This document shows positions 1 to 5,571 of a DNA stretch of 11,510 bases, piece by piece (within the stretch, counting starts at the first letter, position 1; each line of letters opens with the position of its first letter). The notes under the pieces are model-generated. The model made no database searches. It worked only from the letters and a program-made list of their open reading frames with translations, and was not told the origin of the DNA. Position numbers and translations under genes: made by a program. The DNA is from Gemmatimonadota bacterium (GTDB lineage: Bacteria; Gemmatimonadota; Gemmatimonadetes; Gemmatimonadales; GWC2-71-9). The stretch spans positions 1-11,510 of the forward strand of contig JAOUDR010000038.1 of assembly GCA_029859185.1 (NCBI GenBank). The letters run 5' to 3'.

Positions 1-179
1 TCCTGGGGTTCGGTCTGGGCAATGTCATGACGTTCTTCGTTCCGTTCGACAACAATGTCCCCATGGAATGGGCCGTCATCGGACTGCTGTTCTGCTCGGC
101 AGTCGGTATCGTCTTTGGCCTCCTGCCTGCCATCCGGGCCGCCCGACTCGATCCGATCGACGCACTCCGCTATGAATAG
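1..179 (+). CDS. MacB/FtsX-type ABC transporter permease, C-terminal end only
   Basis: Only the last 58 codons are inside the window, ending at TAG 177-179, and the gene begins upstream. The visible peptide has a hydrophobic helix (WAVIGLLFCSAVGIVFGLLP) followed by a terminus reading PAIRAARLDPIDALRYE. That glycine-rich last membrane helix and the ending PA-x-x-AA-x-LDPI-x-ALRYE are typical of MacB/FtsX-family permeases, which work with a MacB/LolD-type ATPase in exporting substrates or in mechanotransmission across the inner membrane. The ATPase and periplasmic domains lie outside the window, so the substrate and the exact subfamily (MacB, LolC/E-like or the duplicated permeases of Acidobacteriota) cannot be decided. 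The neighbouring gene at 305-1198 is on the opposite strand and converges on this one. Confidence 0.85.
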   Translation, partial: LGFGLGNVMTFFVPFDNNVPMEWAVIGLLFCSAVGIVFGLLPAIRAARLDPIDALRYE

Positions 180-270
180 CCACTAGGAATGTGGGCGCTC
201 GGAGGTCCCCCGTTGGGAGTGGCACGGCGCGACCGGCCGTCGAGCCGGGGAGGCGGGGTTCGTTGCTCGA

Positions 271-299
271 GACGCAGGGGTCGTCCTGACCCGGGCGTC
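271..299. terminator. Hairpin between convergent genes, possible bidirectional terminator
   Basis: Arms 271-282 and 288-299 pair over 10 of 12 positions: GACGC with GCGTC, then GGGTC with GACCC, separated by a two-base internal mismatch, around a 5-nt loop. It lies between the stop of the permease (179) and the stop of the minus-strand gene (305). No U-tract follows on either strand, so it is either a factor-dependent or an atypical GC-rich terminator. Confidence 0.4.
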
Positions 300-304
300 C
301 GCGC

Positions 305-1198
305 TCAGGCGCGCGCTGCGGTGGCGGAGCGCTGCCGGTAGGTCAGGTAGACGAGGCGAGACGACAGCTCGAGCTGGTCCATGGCTTTCAGACGTGGGGC
401 AATCGACTCGAGCAACTTCAACAACGTCGTCGTGCCGAACGAAAATCCCTTCCTGCGTCCTGCGGGATCGGAGACGCCGCCGATCGGATCGGATGGCGTC
501 TGGCCCGCGACCATCGCGTTGCGCCGCACTCGCATCGCGACGCAGCGGCGGTCCAGGATCGCCTGCGGGAAACTGCCTTGATACTCCGCGACCAGCTGGA
601 GCAGATTGTCGCTCGCCCGGCGGGAGGGCGCGCGGAGGCCGGCGAAGTCCACGGCGTCCTGGGCGAATCGGAAATGGCGCGACGGACCGTCGGCCATCGT
701 GTACAAATCGAGAAACGCCATCGGTGCCGTGTCGGCTGCGGGCTGATCGCCCGACCGGCGGTCGCTCTCGGTGACGTCCACGAAATGGGAGACACGGGCG
801 GAGAGCGCCGAACTCGAGGGTCGGGACAGCTGAGGGGGAGCCAGGGGTTGGCAGAAGACCGCCACGACCGAAGCGTCGTACGGGAGCACCGCCTCCTCGG
901 ATCCGCTCCTGAGGGTGAGTCCGCCGGGCCCAAACTCGAACGTACTGACGGCGGTCGCATCGGGCACGTCCGCGATGGCGCTCCCCGGCGCGGCGATCAC
1001 GCTGAAGCCGCTGCCCTTCAGTAGCTCGAGCGCTCCCTCGATGCGCCGCTCGTCTCCGTCAACAACCCAGATCTCGGGCACCGGATAGTTCACCTTCATC
1101 CGGATCTCGGCTGCGCTCAGCGTGAAGACCGGGACCGCTGGCGTGGGATCGTCCACATGGTGCGGTGGGTCGGAGATGATCAAGTAGGGAACGGTCAT
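305..1198 (-). CDS. Hypothetical protein, 297 aa, no recognised family
   Basis: The minus-strand frame starts at ATG 1198-1196, preceded by AAGGA (plus-strand positions 1208-1212) with a 9-nt spacer, and ends at TGA 307-305. I do not recognise a family. The first half (about residues 1-115) alternates short hydrophobic strands and helices, for example YLIISDPP, EIWVVDGDERR, GFSVIAAP and ASVVAVFCQP, which suggests an alpha/beta fold. The middle (about 120-155) is polar, Ser- and Asp-rich and probably a linker. The last third has DLYTMAD, FRFAQDAVDFAGL and a basic C-terminus. There is no signal peptide or membrane segment, so it is probably cytoplasmic. The reading frame is long and its amino-acid composition looks protein-like, unlike the Arg/Pro/Ser-rich alternative frames. 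It is convergent with the permease and appears monocistronic. Confidence 0.75.
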   Translation of the reverse strand: MTVPYLIISDPPHHVDDPTPAVPVFTLSAAEIRMKVNYPVPEIWVVDGDERRIEGALELLKGSGFSVIAAPGSAIADVPDATAVSTFEFGPGGLTLRSGSEEAVLPYDASVVAVFCQPLAPPQLSRPSSSALSARVSHFVDVTESDRRSGDQPAADTAPMAFLDLYTMADGPSRHFRFAQDAVDFAGLRAPSRRASDNLLQLVAEYQGSFPQAILDRRCVAMRVRRNAMVAGQTPSDPIGGVSDPAGRRKGFSFGTTTLLKLLESIAPRLKAMDQLELSSRLVYLTYRQRSATAARA

Positions 1199-1346
1199 GG
1201 CGCGGTTTCCTTAGGCTGCAATACAATGGGCGTTGGCGGGCCGTTGCGCCAGGGTTGGTGCGGCTTGCGGCAGCCCGGGCCCCGTCGCTTCCGCCGGTGG
1301 GGAGGGACGTCCCCAGCACGGAGTCTAACTCCTGCGTGCGCCTGCG

Positions 1347-1370
1347 CGGAGGGCGGGAGATTCGAACCCC
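1347..1370 (-). other. tRNA T-arm-like fragment (possible tRNA or attachment-site remnant)
   Basis: Read on the minus strand, this stretch has GGGG-TTCGAAT-CTCCC followed by GCCCTCCG. It resembles the T-stem, T-loop and 3' acceptor strand of a tRNA or tmRNA. Four of five T-stem pairs can form (one of them G-U, plus one T/C mismatch). I could not find a matching 5' acceptor strand, D-arm or anticodon arm in the next 100 bases, so this is at most a remnant and may be coincidence. Confidence 0.2.
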
Positions 1371-1412
1371 AAGCCCGAGTTGGCCGCTGCCCGTTGCCCC
1401 CCCGCCGAGGGC

Positions 1413-1562
1413 GGAACACCGCGCCTGCTGGTGACCTTCGACGATCCGTCTCGCCCCTCTGGGCGCCAGGAGTTCACGACCGATGGCCGTCGCATCTACT
1501 TCACGATTGACAACCGGCAGAGTGATATCTGGGTGGTGGAGGTACTGGAGGGGGGGCATTAG
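1413..1562 (+). pseudogene. C-terminal remnant of a PD40/WD40-like beta-propeller protein (often a Ser/Thr kinase tail)
   Basis: A short plus-strand frame ending at TAG 1560-1562 encodes about 49 residues that include LLVTFDDPSRPSGRQEF, TTDGRRIYFTI and QSDIWVVEVLE. The pattern DDPSRPS...EF-x-TDG-(x)n-DIWV is typical of the last blade of PD40 (TolB-like) propellers, as found at the C-terminus of many Gemmatimonadota and Acidobacteriota Ser/Thr kinases and amidohydrolases. Upstream of about 1413 the frame loses protein-like character, and no start codon, kinase domain or earlier blades are present. The fragment is far too short to fold as a propeller. I read it as the surviving 3' end of a deleted or rearranged gene. 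Whether the parent was a kinase is inference. Confidence 0.55.
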
Positions 1563-1766
1563 GCCAGATCGCTGCGATCTTGGCTATGGTACGTGAATCC
1601 GACGATGCCGTCTCCGAGTCGGCGCGCCACACCGCACCACCCGTTGCGGAGAGATCTTGGAGATAGATGCCTGCCTCGAGCGGCAGGAAAGCCGTCCTGA
1701 CCGCGTAGTCGGTGGCGTGACCATCTGGAATCATCACTAGCGGGGGCCGGACTCTGGCGACCGCAT

Positions 1767-2182
1767 GTGATGCGCTCGGTCCTGATGACCGTGGCTGTGC
1801 TCCTCATGGGTCCGTGTGCCCGTGCGGCACAGGCCGCCGGAGCGAGCGCGGAGGCGGAGATCGTTGCGCTGGACGACGCGTGGATCGATGCCGAGGTGCG
1901 GCACGATCGGCCGGCGCTCGAGCGCATCCTGGACGAACGGTTCCTGGTGACCTTCGCGTCGGGGCGCACACTCGATCGAACAGCCTTATCGAGGGGATCA
2001 TGAAGGCCAAGTTCGATGCCTTCGAGGTCCTGCACGACGTCATCCGTATCCATGGTGACGTGGCGCTCGTCATCGACAGCAGCACCGATCGCAAGAGCAA
2101 GTACACGTGGATCGCGGTCAGGAAGGAGGGGCAGTGGTGGGTGATCTCGGAGACGATGACCAACGTCGCCCCGCCCCAATGA
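1767..2182 (+). pseudogene. Exported NTF2-like (DUF4440/SnoaL-type) protein, frameshifted
   Basis: Two overlapping frames together make one protein of about 137 residues. The first, from GTG 1767 or ATG 1770, gives a signal peptide (MRSVLMTVAVLLMGPCARAA) and the start of an NTF2-like domain: EIVALDDAWIDAEVRHD, then LERILDERFLVTFASGRTLD. The second frame continues with LIEGIMKAKFDAFEVLHDVI, DVALVIDSSTDRKSKYTWIA and WWVISETMTNVAPPQ, ending at TGA 2180-2182. This is the normal order of a DUF4440 domain: an N-terminal helix pair, then a curved sheet ending in W-x-V-I-x-E. The frames join cleanly if one base is missing at 1986-1987, restoring DRTA-(F/L)-IEGIM. It is either a real one-base deletion or a sequencing error. 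DUF4440 proteins are small ligand-binding or enzyme-like cone folds, and the substrate cannot be inferred here. Confidence 0.8.
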
Positions 2183-2229
2183 CCGCGCGTTGATGGTCGG
2201 TCGACGCGGGTGCTAGGGCATACGTCGGT

Positions 2230-2252
2230 CGCTGTCATCGCGCGTGACAGCG
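2230..2252. terminator. Perfect 8-bp hairpin downstream of the DUF4440 gene
   Basis: CGCTGTCA (2230-2237) and TGACAGCG (2245-2252) are perfect reverse complements around a 7-nt loop, 47 nt after the DUF4440 stop. It could end that transcript. No T-run follows, so an operator or RNA structure is equally possible. Confidence 0.35.
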
Positions 2253-2297
2253 CGGCGATCGCACGACGGTCGGGAACCCGGGTGGCGCGGGCCGCTC

Positions 2298-2325
2298 TTG
2301 ACCCGGCCACCGCTGGCCGTACGTT
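2298..2325 (+). promoter_or_regulatory. Candidate promoter of the cytochrome c gene with an inverted repeat in the spacer
   Basis: TTGACC (2298-2303, five of six matches to TTGACA) is followed after 16 nt by TACGTT (2320-2325, a weak -10). The 16-nt spacer is exactly the perfect inverted repeat CGGCCA-ccgc-TGGCCG (2304-2319). This would start transcription near 2332 and leave a leader of about 97 nt before ATG 2429. The weak -10 and the repeat suggest a regulated promoter, but this is inference from sequence only. Confidence 0.35.
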
Positions 2326-2416
2326 TGGCGGCTACGCGGCCGCCCCAGCGAACTCGGCGGCACGACGCCGACCGGCCGGAACCCAGCCAGCCGCGGACGG
2401 CGAGATGGTCTCAGAG

Positions 2417-2421
2417 GGAGG
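2417..2421 (+). promoter_or_regulatory. Ribosome binding site fixing the cytochrome c start
   Basis: GGAGG with a 7-nt spacer to ATG 2429. The frame is open upstream to a GTG at 2210, but those extra residues are Arg/Ala-rich and not signal-like, whereas a signal peptide begins directly at 2429. Confidence 0.75.
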
Positions 2422-2428
2422 AAGACAC

Positions 2429-3016
2429 ATGCGCGATGCACTGCTCACCCGCGGGTTGGCACGATGGTGCCTGCTCGTCGTTCCACTAATGGCGGCGGGT
2501 GCCTGCGCCCCACCGGAGCCCGCGGCCGACGCCGCGATGACCCTGGTGGAACGCGGGGAGTACCTGACCGTGGCGGGCCACTGCAATGACTGCCATACGC
2601 CGAAGCTGTTCACCGCAACGGGGCCGGTGCTCGACACCACCCGTCTCATGGCCGGCCACCCGGCCGGCGACGCGGTGCCGCCGATTCCGGCTGGGGTGAT
2701 CGGGCCGACCGCCTGGGGAGGGCTCCTCTCGAACGACCTGACCGCGTGGGCAGGACCGTGGGGCGTGAGCTTCGCCGCCAACCTCACGCCCGACGCGACG
2801 GGCCTCGCGGGATGGACGGCCGAGATCTTCACCGCGGCGATGCGCACGGGGAAGCACGCGGGCGTCGGGCGACCGATCCTGCCGCCGATGCCGTGGGAGT
2901 TGACGGGACGGCTGACCGACGACGACCTCCGCGCGCTGTTCGCCTACCTGCAGACGCTGCGCCCGGTCGCCAACACCGTCCGGGCGCCCATCCCGCCCGC
3001 CGGTTTTCGTCAATAG
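2429..3016 (+). CDS. Exported monohaem cytochrome c, 195 aa
   Basis: A periplasmic c-type cytochrome. The N-terminus (LARWCLLVVPLMAAGAC) is a signal peptide ending at Cys26 in an imperfect lipobox (AGAC), so it may be a lipoprotein. Haem is attached through C52-N-D-C55-H56, with H56 as one axial ligand. Met154 in PPMPW is the likely sixth ligand, and it is followed by a helix with LTDDDLRALFAYLQTLRPV, the usual C-terminal helix of class I cytochromes. The long central segment between the haem motif and the Met resembles cytochromes that accompany molybdenum hydroxylases and other periplasmic dehydrogenases. The [2Fe-2S] and molybdenum subunits on the same strand about 2 kb downstream lack an FAD partner, so this protein is a plausible electron acceptor for them. 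That link is inference, because a minus-strand protease gene lies between. Confidence 0.9.
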   Translation: MRDALLTRGLARWCLLVVPLMAAGACAPPEPAADAAMTLVERGEYLTVAGHCNDCHTPKLFTATGPVLDTTRLMAGHPAGDAVPPIPAGVIGPTAWGGLLSNDLTAWAGPWGVSFAANLTPDATGLAGWTAEIFTAAMRTGKHAGVGRPILPPMPWELTGRLTDDDLRALFAYLQTLRPVANTVRAPIPPAGFRQ

Positions 3017-3038
3017 ACGAGCCCGGTCGCTTGCACTG

Positions 3039-3082
3039 GTTCTCCTTGTGACTCGCCCGTGAGCGCGTCGACTCGGTGGGGT
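3039..3082 (+). repeat. 44-bp direct repeat, copy A
   Basis: Aligned without gaps to 5029-5072, 37 of 44 bases are identical, including GTGACTCGCCC and TCGG-x-GGGGT. Copy A lies 23 nt after the cytochrome c stop. The TTGTGA element (3046-3051) is conserved, but the position matching the -10 of copy B reads TCGACT (3068-3073), so this copy looks like an inactive promoter relic. No plus-strand gene follows it. Confidence 0.6.
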
Positions 3083-3134
3083 GTGCGGGGGCCTCGGCTC
3101 GGCCGATAGGTGACCAGGCGGTCGAGCAAGCGAA

Positions 3135-3164
3135 GAGGGGGTGAGCACCGAGCGCTCCCCCCTC
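3135..3164. terminator. Terminator hairpin between cytochrome c and subtilase genes
   Basis: GAGGGGG (3135-3141) pairs with CCCCCTC (3158-3164), and GAGC (3143-3146) pairs with GCTC (3154-3157) with one bulged T at 3142, leaving a 7-nt loop. This gives 11 pairs, mostly G-C. It sits between the convergent stops at 3016 and 3222 and can serve both transcripts. T-containing sequence follows on both sides but there is no long U-tract. Confidence 0.6.
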
Positions 3165-3167
3165 GTG

Positions 3168-3200
3168 TTCTGCATTCTGCCTTCTGCACTGCCTTCTGCC
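3168..3200. repeat. Short tandem heptamer repeat TTCTGC(A/C)
   Basis: Heptamers lie at 3168-3174, 3175-3181, 3182-3188 and, after a 5-nt CTGCC, 3194-3200. It lies between the hairpin and the subtilase stop, in the 3' untranslated region of the subtilase transcript, where it reads (T/G)GCAGAA. No coding role is seen. Confidence 0.6.
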
Positions 3201-3221
3201 CTCCGCACAGCCTTCGAGCTG

Positions 3222-4808
3222 CTAGCCGCAGCGGATCCGCTTCCCCTTCGCGCTGCACGACACCGTCTGTGTGGTGGCATCCGTGCCGCTGCCGTCACCG
3301 ACCGTGAGGGTCACGTCGAAGTTCCCTGCGCCAGGGAACGCGTGCGTGACCGACACGCCCGTGTCACTCGCGTTGTCGTGCCCGAACGTCCAGCTCCAAC
3401 TCGTGGCGCTGGTCGAGTTGCTGCCGTCGAACGTGCAGGTCGTGCTCCCGCCGCACGAGTACGAGAACGCCGCCGCCAGGGTGCCGCCGCCGCTGCCGCC
3501 GGGATCGTTGGTGAGCGTGTTGCCGGTGACGGCACGATAGCTGTTGAGCCGGCCGTGCCCGAAGTTGGTGTCGTAGCCGGAGGCGCCCAGATCGTCGGTG
3601 GTGCCTTCGATGCGACTGCGGAGGGCGGCACCGCGCAGACCGGTGACCGAGGCCACGATTGCCGCCGTGCCGCTGACCTGGGGTGCGGCCATGGACGTGC
3701 CTTGGAGGTACGCGTACCCGCCGCCCCTGTAGGCACTGTAGATGCCCGCCTCGTCCGTCGTGTTCGAGTACATCTCGCCGCCCGGGGCGGTGATGTCGAG
3801 ACCGGAGCCCCAGTTGGTGTAGTACGCGTGCTGGTCGAGCCAGTCGCTTGCCGCCACGGAAATCGCGTTGGCGTCGCAGGCCGGGCAAGACACGGTACCG
3901 GTGCCGTCGTTGCCCGCCGAAGCGATCACCAGGACATTCTTGCTGGCCGCGTAGGCGATGGCCGTGGCCTCGGACTGCGACAGCGAGCCGCCGCCCAGGC
4001 TCATGTTCATGGCCACCATGCCCGGGTAGTCCGCCGCCGCGTAGATGGCGCTGACGATGGCTGATGTTGGGCAGCCGAGCGCACCGCAGACGCGCTGCAC
4101 GAGCACTTGCACGTTCGGGCCGGCGCCGGCGACGCCGGCCACGCCGACGGTCCGGCCAACCATCGTCCCGGTCGTGTGCGTCCCGTGACCGTCTCCATCG
4201 CTCGGGTCGCTGTCACCATCGTACCAATCCTGCCCGGCGATCAGCTGCCCCGACAGAAACTCCGGGTGCCCGAACTCGACCCCGGTGTCGATGCTCCCGA
4301 TCACCACCGCACTCCCGCCCGCCGCGTAACCCTCGACGTTGTCCTCATCGGCGTCGGCCACCGACACATAGCCGGGGACGGGCTTGTTCCGGTTGCGACC
4401 GCTCGTGTACCGCACGATCAGCCCGCCCGGGTTGTAGAACGCCCACAGGCGGCTATCGATCGTGGTGGGCTGGCGGAGGTAGTCGGGCTCCGCGTAGATG
4501 ACCCGCCGATCGGTCCGGAGCCTGGCTGCCACGGCGCGCTCGTTCCCCGCGGGGACGCCCCGCAGGATCGTGAAGGCACTCCGTGCGCCCAGGCCCTCGA
4601 TTTGGAGGCCGAACTCGCCCGCCACCTGTGCGGGGTCGGTCGCATCGGCGAACGCGGCGAGTACCCGCCCTGCCACGACCCGTTCGGGGCCGCCCTGCTG
4701 GGCACCCGTCAGGGCCGCCTGCGGCCCGTCGTCCACCGAGACCGGCGCGTTCGTGTCCACACACGCCAGCGCCACCAGGGGCAGCAACAGAACAGCAGTC
4801 CGTTTCAT
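3222..4808 (-). CDS. Secreted S8 family subtilisin-like serine protease with C-terminal PKD-like domain, 528 aa
   Basis: The start at ATG 4808 is chosen because GGAGG lies 6 nt upstream and a signal peptide follows at once (MKRTAVLLLPLVALAC). Cys16 may be lipidated, although the box is imperfect. Residues about 40-115 are an I9-type inhibitory propeptide (RVVAGRVLAAF to VIYAEPDYLRQP). The peptidase domain carries Asp174 in GSIDTGVEFGHP, His208 in DGHGTHTTGT, the oxyanion Asn300 in ASAGND and Ser372 in GTSMAAP, so the triad is complete. After about residue 440 a Gly-rich linker leads to a PKD-like domain (TFDGSNSTSATSWSWTFG, then FPGAGNFDVTLTVGDG) ending in a short basic tail with Cys. It is probably an active extracellular or surface protease for nutrient or protein turnover. 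It is convergent with the cytochrome c gene and divergent from the hydroxylase operon, so it is transcribed alone. Confidence 0.95.
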   Translation of the reverse strand: MKRTAVLLLPLVALACVDTNAPVSVDDGPQAALTGAQQGGPERVVAGRVLAAFADATDPAQVAGEFGLQIEGLGARSAFTILRGVPAGNERAVAARLRTDRRVIYAEPDYLRQPTTIDSRLWAFYNPGGLIVRYTSGRNRNKPVPGYVSVADADEDNVEGYAAGGSAVVIGSIDTGVEFGHPEFLSGQLIAGQDWYDGDSDPSDGDGHGTHTTGTMVGRTVGVAGVAGAGPNVQVLVQRVCGALGCPTSAIVSAIYAAADYPGMVAMNMSLGGGSLSQSEATAIAYAASKNVLVIASAGNDGTGTVSCPACDANAISVAASDWLDQHAYYTNWGSGLDITAPGGEMYSNTTDEAGIYSAYRGGGYAYLQGTSMAAPQVSGTAAIVASVTGLRGAALRSRIEGTTDDLGASGYDTNFGHGRLNSYRAVTGNTLTNDPGGSGGGTLAAAFSYSCGGSTTCTFDGSNSTSATSWSWTFGHDNASDTGVSVTHAFPGAGNFDVTLTVGDGSGTDATTQTVSCSAKGKRIRCG

Positions 4809-4814
4809 GGGACC

Positions 4815-4819
4815 CCTCC
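4815..4819 (-). promoter_or_regulatory. Ribosome binding site fixing the subtilase start
   Basis: Read on the minus strand, GGAGG (inside GGAGGGG) ends 6 nt before ATG 4808. An upstream in-frame ATG at 4895 would put 29 polar residues ahead of the signal peptide and is therefore rejected. Confidence 0.7.
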
Positions 4820-4866
4820 GGGGTGATGACCTCAATTGGAAAGCCGGGCTGGACCGGCTAGTCGTC

Positions 4867-4895
4867 ATACTACGGGACCCTGGGTCGAAGGGCAA
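4867..4895 (-). promoter_or_regulatory. Candidate promoter of the subtilase gene
   Basis: On the minus strand TTGCCC (4895-4890) and TAGTAT (4872-4867) are separated by 17 nt. Each matches four of six consensus bases for a housekeeping sigma-70 promoter. Transcription would begin near 4860, giving a leader of about 50 nt. Confidence 0.4.
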
Positions 4896-5028
4896 GAAGC
4901 GCGCCGCCCGGACCCGACGCGCGCCTCAGCGTCTCGTGGTCGTAGAGCTGAGGGGAGACTGACCGACGACGGCCCCCACCCCAGGCGATGTGGCCGGTCG
5001 CGCACACCGTCCCGGCGCCGATCCCGGC

Positions 5029-5072
5029 GTTCGCCTTGTGACTCGCCCCCGCGCGCGTAGATTCGGCGGGGT
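5029..5072 (+). repeat. 44-bp direct repeat, copy B
   Basis: The partner of 3039-3082 (37 of 44 identical, no gap). It ends 46 nt before the start of the hydroxylase small subunit and contains the candidate promoter at 5036-5063. Confidence 0.6.
5036..5063 (+). promoter_or_regulatory. Candidate promoter of the molybdenum hydroxylase operon
   Basis: TTGTGA (5036-5041) and TAGATT (5058-5063) are separated by 16 nt, each with four of six consensus matches. The predicted start near 5070 leaves a leader of about 50 nt. The -35-like half is identical in repeat copy A, while the -10-like half is not. Confidence 0.45.
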
Positions 5073-5118
5073 CGAATCCCGTTTTCCCCCCAGCGCACGA
5101 CGACTGCTCGAGAGGTCC

Positions 5119-5571
5119 ATGATTACGCTCACCGTCAACGGAACTCGCCGTAGCTTCGACGGCGACCCGACCATGCCGCTCCTCTGGTTCCTGCGGGACG
5201 AGTTGGCGCTCACCGGCACCAAGTACGGCTGCGGCCTCGCGCTGTGCGGTGCCTGCACCGTACACGTGGACGGCCAGTCCGCGCGCGCCTGCCAGCGGCA
5301 GATGCAGACGCTCGAGGGCGCCACCGTCACCACGATCGAAGGGCTGCACCCCCGAGGGGAGCACCCGGTGCAGGTGGCGTGGCGGGAGATCGACGTGCCG
5401 CAGTGCGGGTACTGTCAGCCTGGGCAGATCATGCAGGCGGCGTGGCTGCTCACGCAGAAGCCCACGCCAACCGACGAGGACATCGACACCGCGATGAACG
5501 GGCACCTCTGCCGGTGCGGGACCTACCCACGCATTCGCGCGGCCATCAAGGCGGCGGAGGGACAGCGATGA
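5119..5571 (+). CDS. Molybdenum hydroxylase small subunit with two [2Fe-2S] clusters (IorA-type), 150 aa
   Basis: The electron-transfer subunit of a xanthine oxidase-family molybdenum hydroxylase. The N-terminal plant-type ferredoxin domain binds one cluster through C38, C43, C46 and C58 (CGLALCGACTVHVDG). The C-terminal four-helix domain binds the second through C96 and C99 (CGYCQPGQIM) and C131 and C133 (GHLCRCGTY). The Gln after CGYC, in place of the Thr of classical xanthine dehydrogenases, and the 150-residue length fit the isoquinoline 1-oxidoreductase alpha-subunit group. ATG 5119 follows GAGAGG with a short 3-nt spacer, and the protein starts directly with the first strand (MITLTVNG). 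It has no signal sequence, so it presumably travels with its Tat-exported partner. Its stop overlaps the start of the large subunit by ATGA, indicating translational coupling. Confidence 0.95.
   Translation: MITLTVNGTRRSFDGDPTMPLLWFLRDELALTGTKYGCGLALCGACTVHVDGQSARACQRQMQTLEGATVTTIEGLHPRGEHPVQVAWREIDVPQCGYCQPGQIMQAAWLLTQKPTPTDEDIDTAMNGHLCRCGTYPRIRAAIKAAEGQR

Larger units (their letters stand above)
4809..5118. other. 310-bp divergent intergenic region
   Basis: It separates the subtilase (minus) from the hydroxylase operon (plus). It holds one candidate promoter for each direction and copy B of the 44-bp repeat. Between about 4900 and 5028 I see no gene and no further strong signal. Confidence 0.6.

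Noticed and set aside
1347..1440. Complete tRNA or tmRNA gene on the minus strand
   Set aside because: Only a T-arm and part of an acceptor strand can be drawn. No matching 5' acceptor, D-arm or anticodon arm is present.
1501..1737. Minus-strand frame of 78 codons with a partly protein-like N-terminal half (TAFLPLEAGIYLQDLSATGG)
   Set aside because: It has no ribosome binding site and no recognised family, and it overlaps the PD40 remnant with a Pro-rich tail. A frameshifted small gene cannot be excluded, but I cannot support one.
2210..2428. Upstream extension of the cytochrome c frame from GTG 2210
   Set aside because: The extra 73 residues are Arg/Ala/Pro-rich. The ribosome binding site at 2417-2421 and the signal peptide place the start at 2429.
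3141..4064. Plus-strand open frame of 307 codons opposite the subtilase
   Set aside because: The opposite strand encodes a complete S8 protease with all catalytic residues. This frame is Arg/Val/Ala-rich, has no ribosome binding site and begins inside the terminator hairpin.
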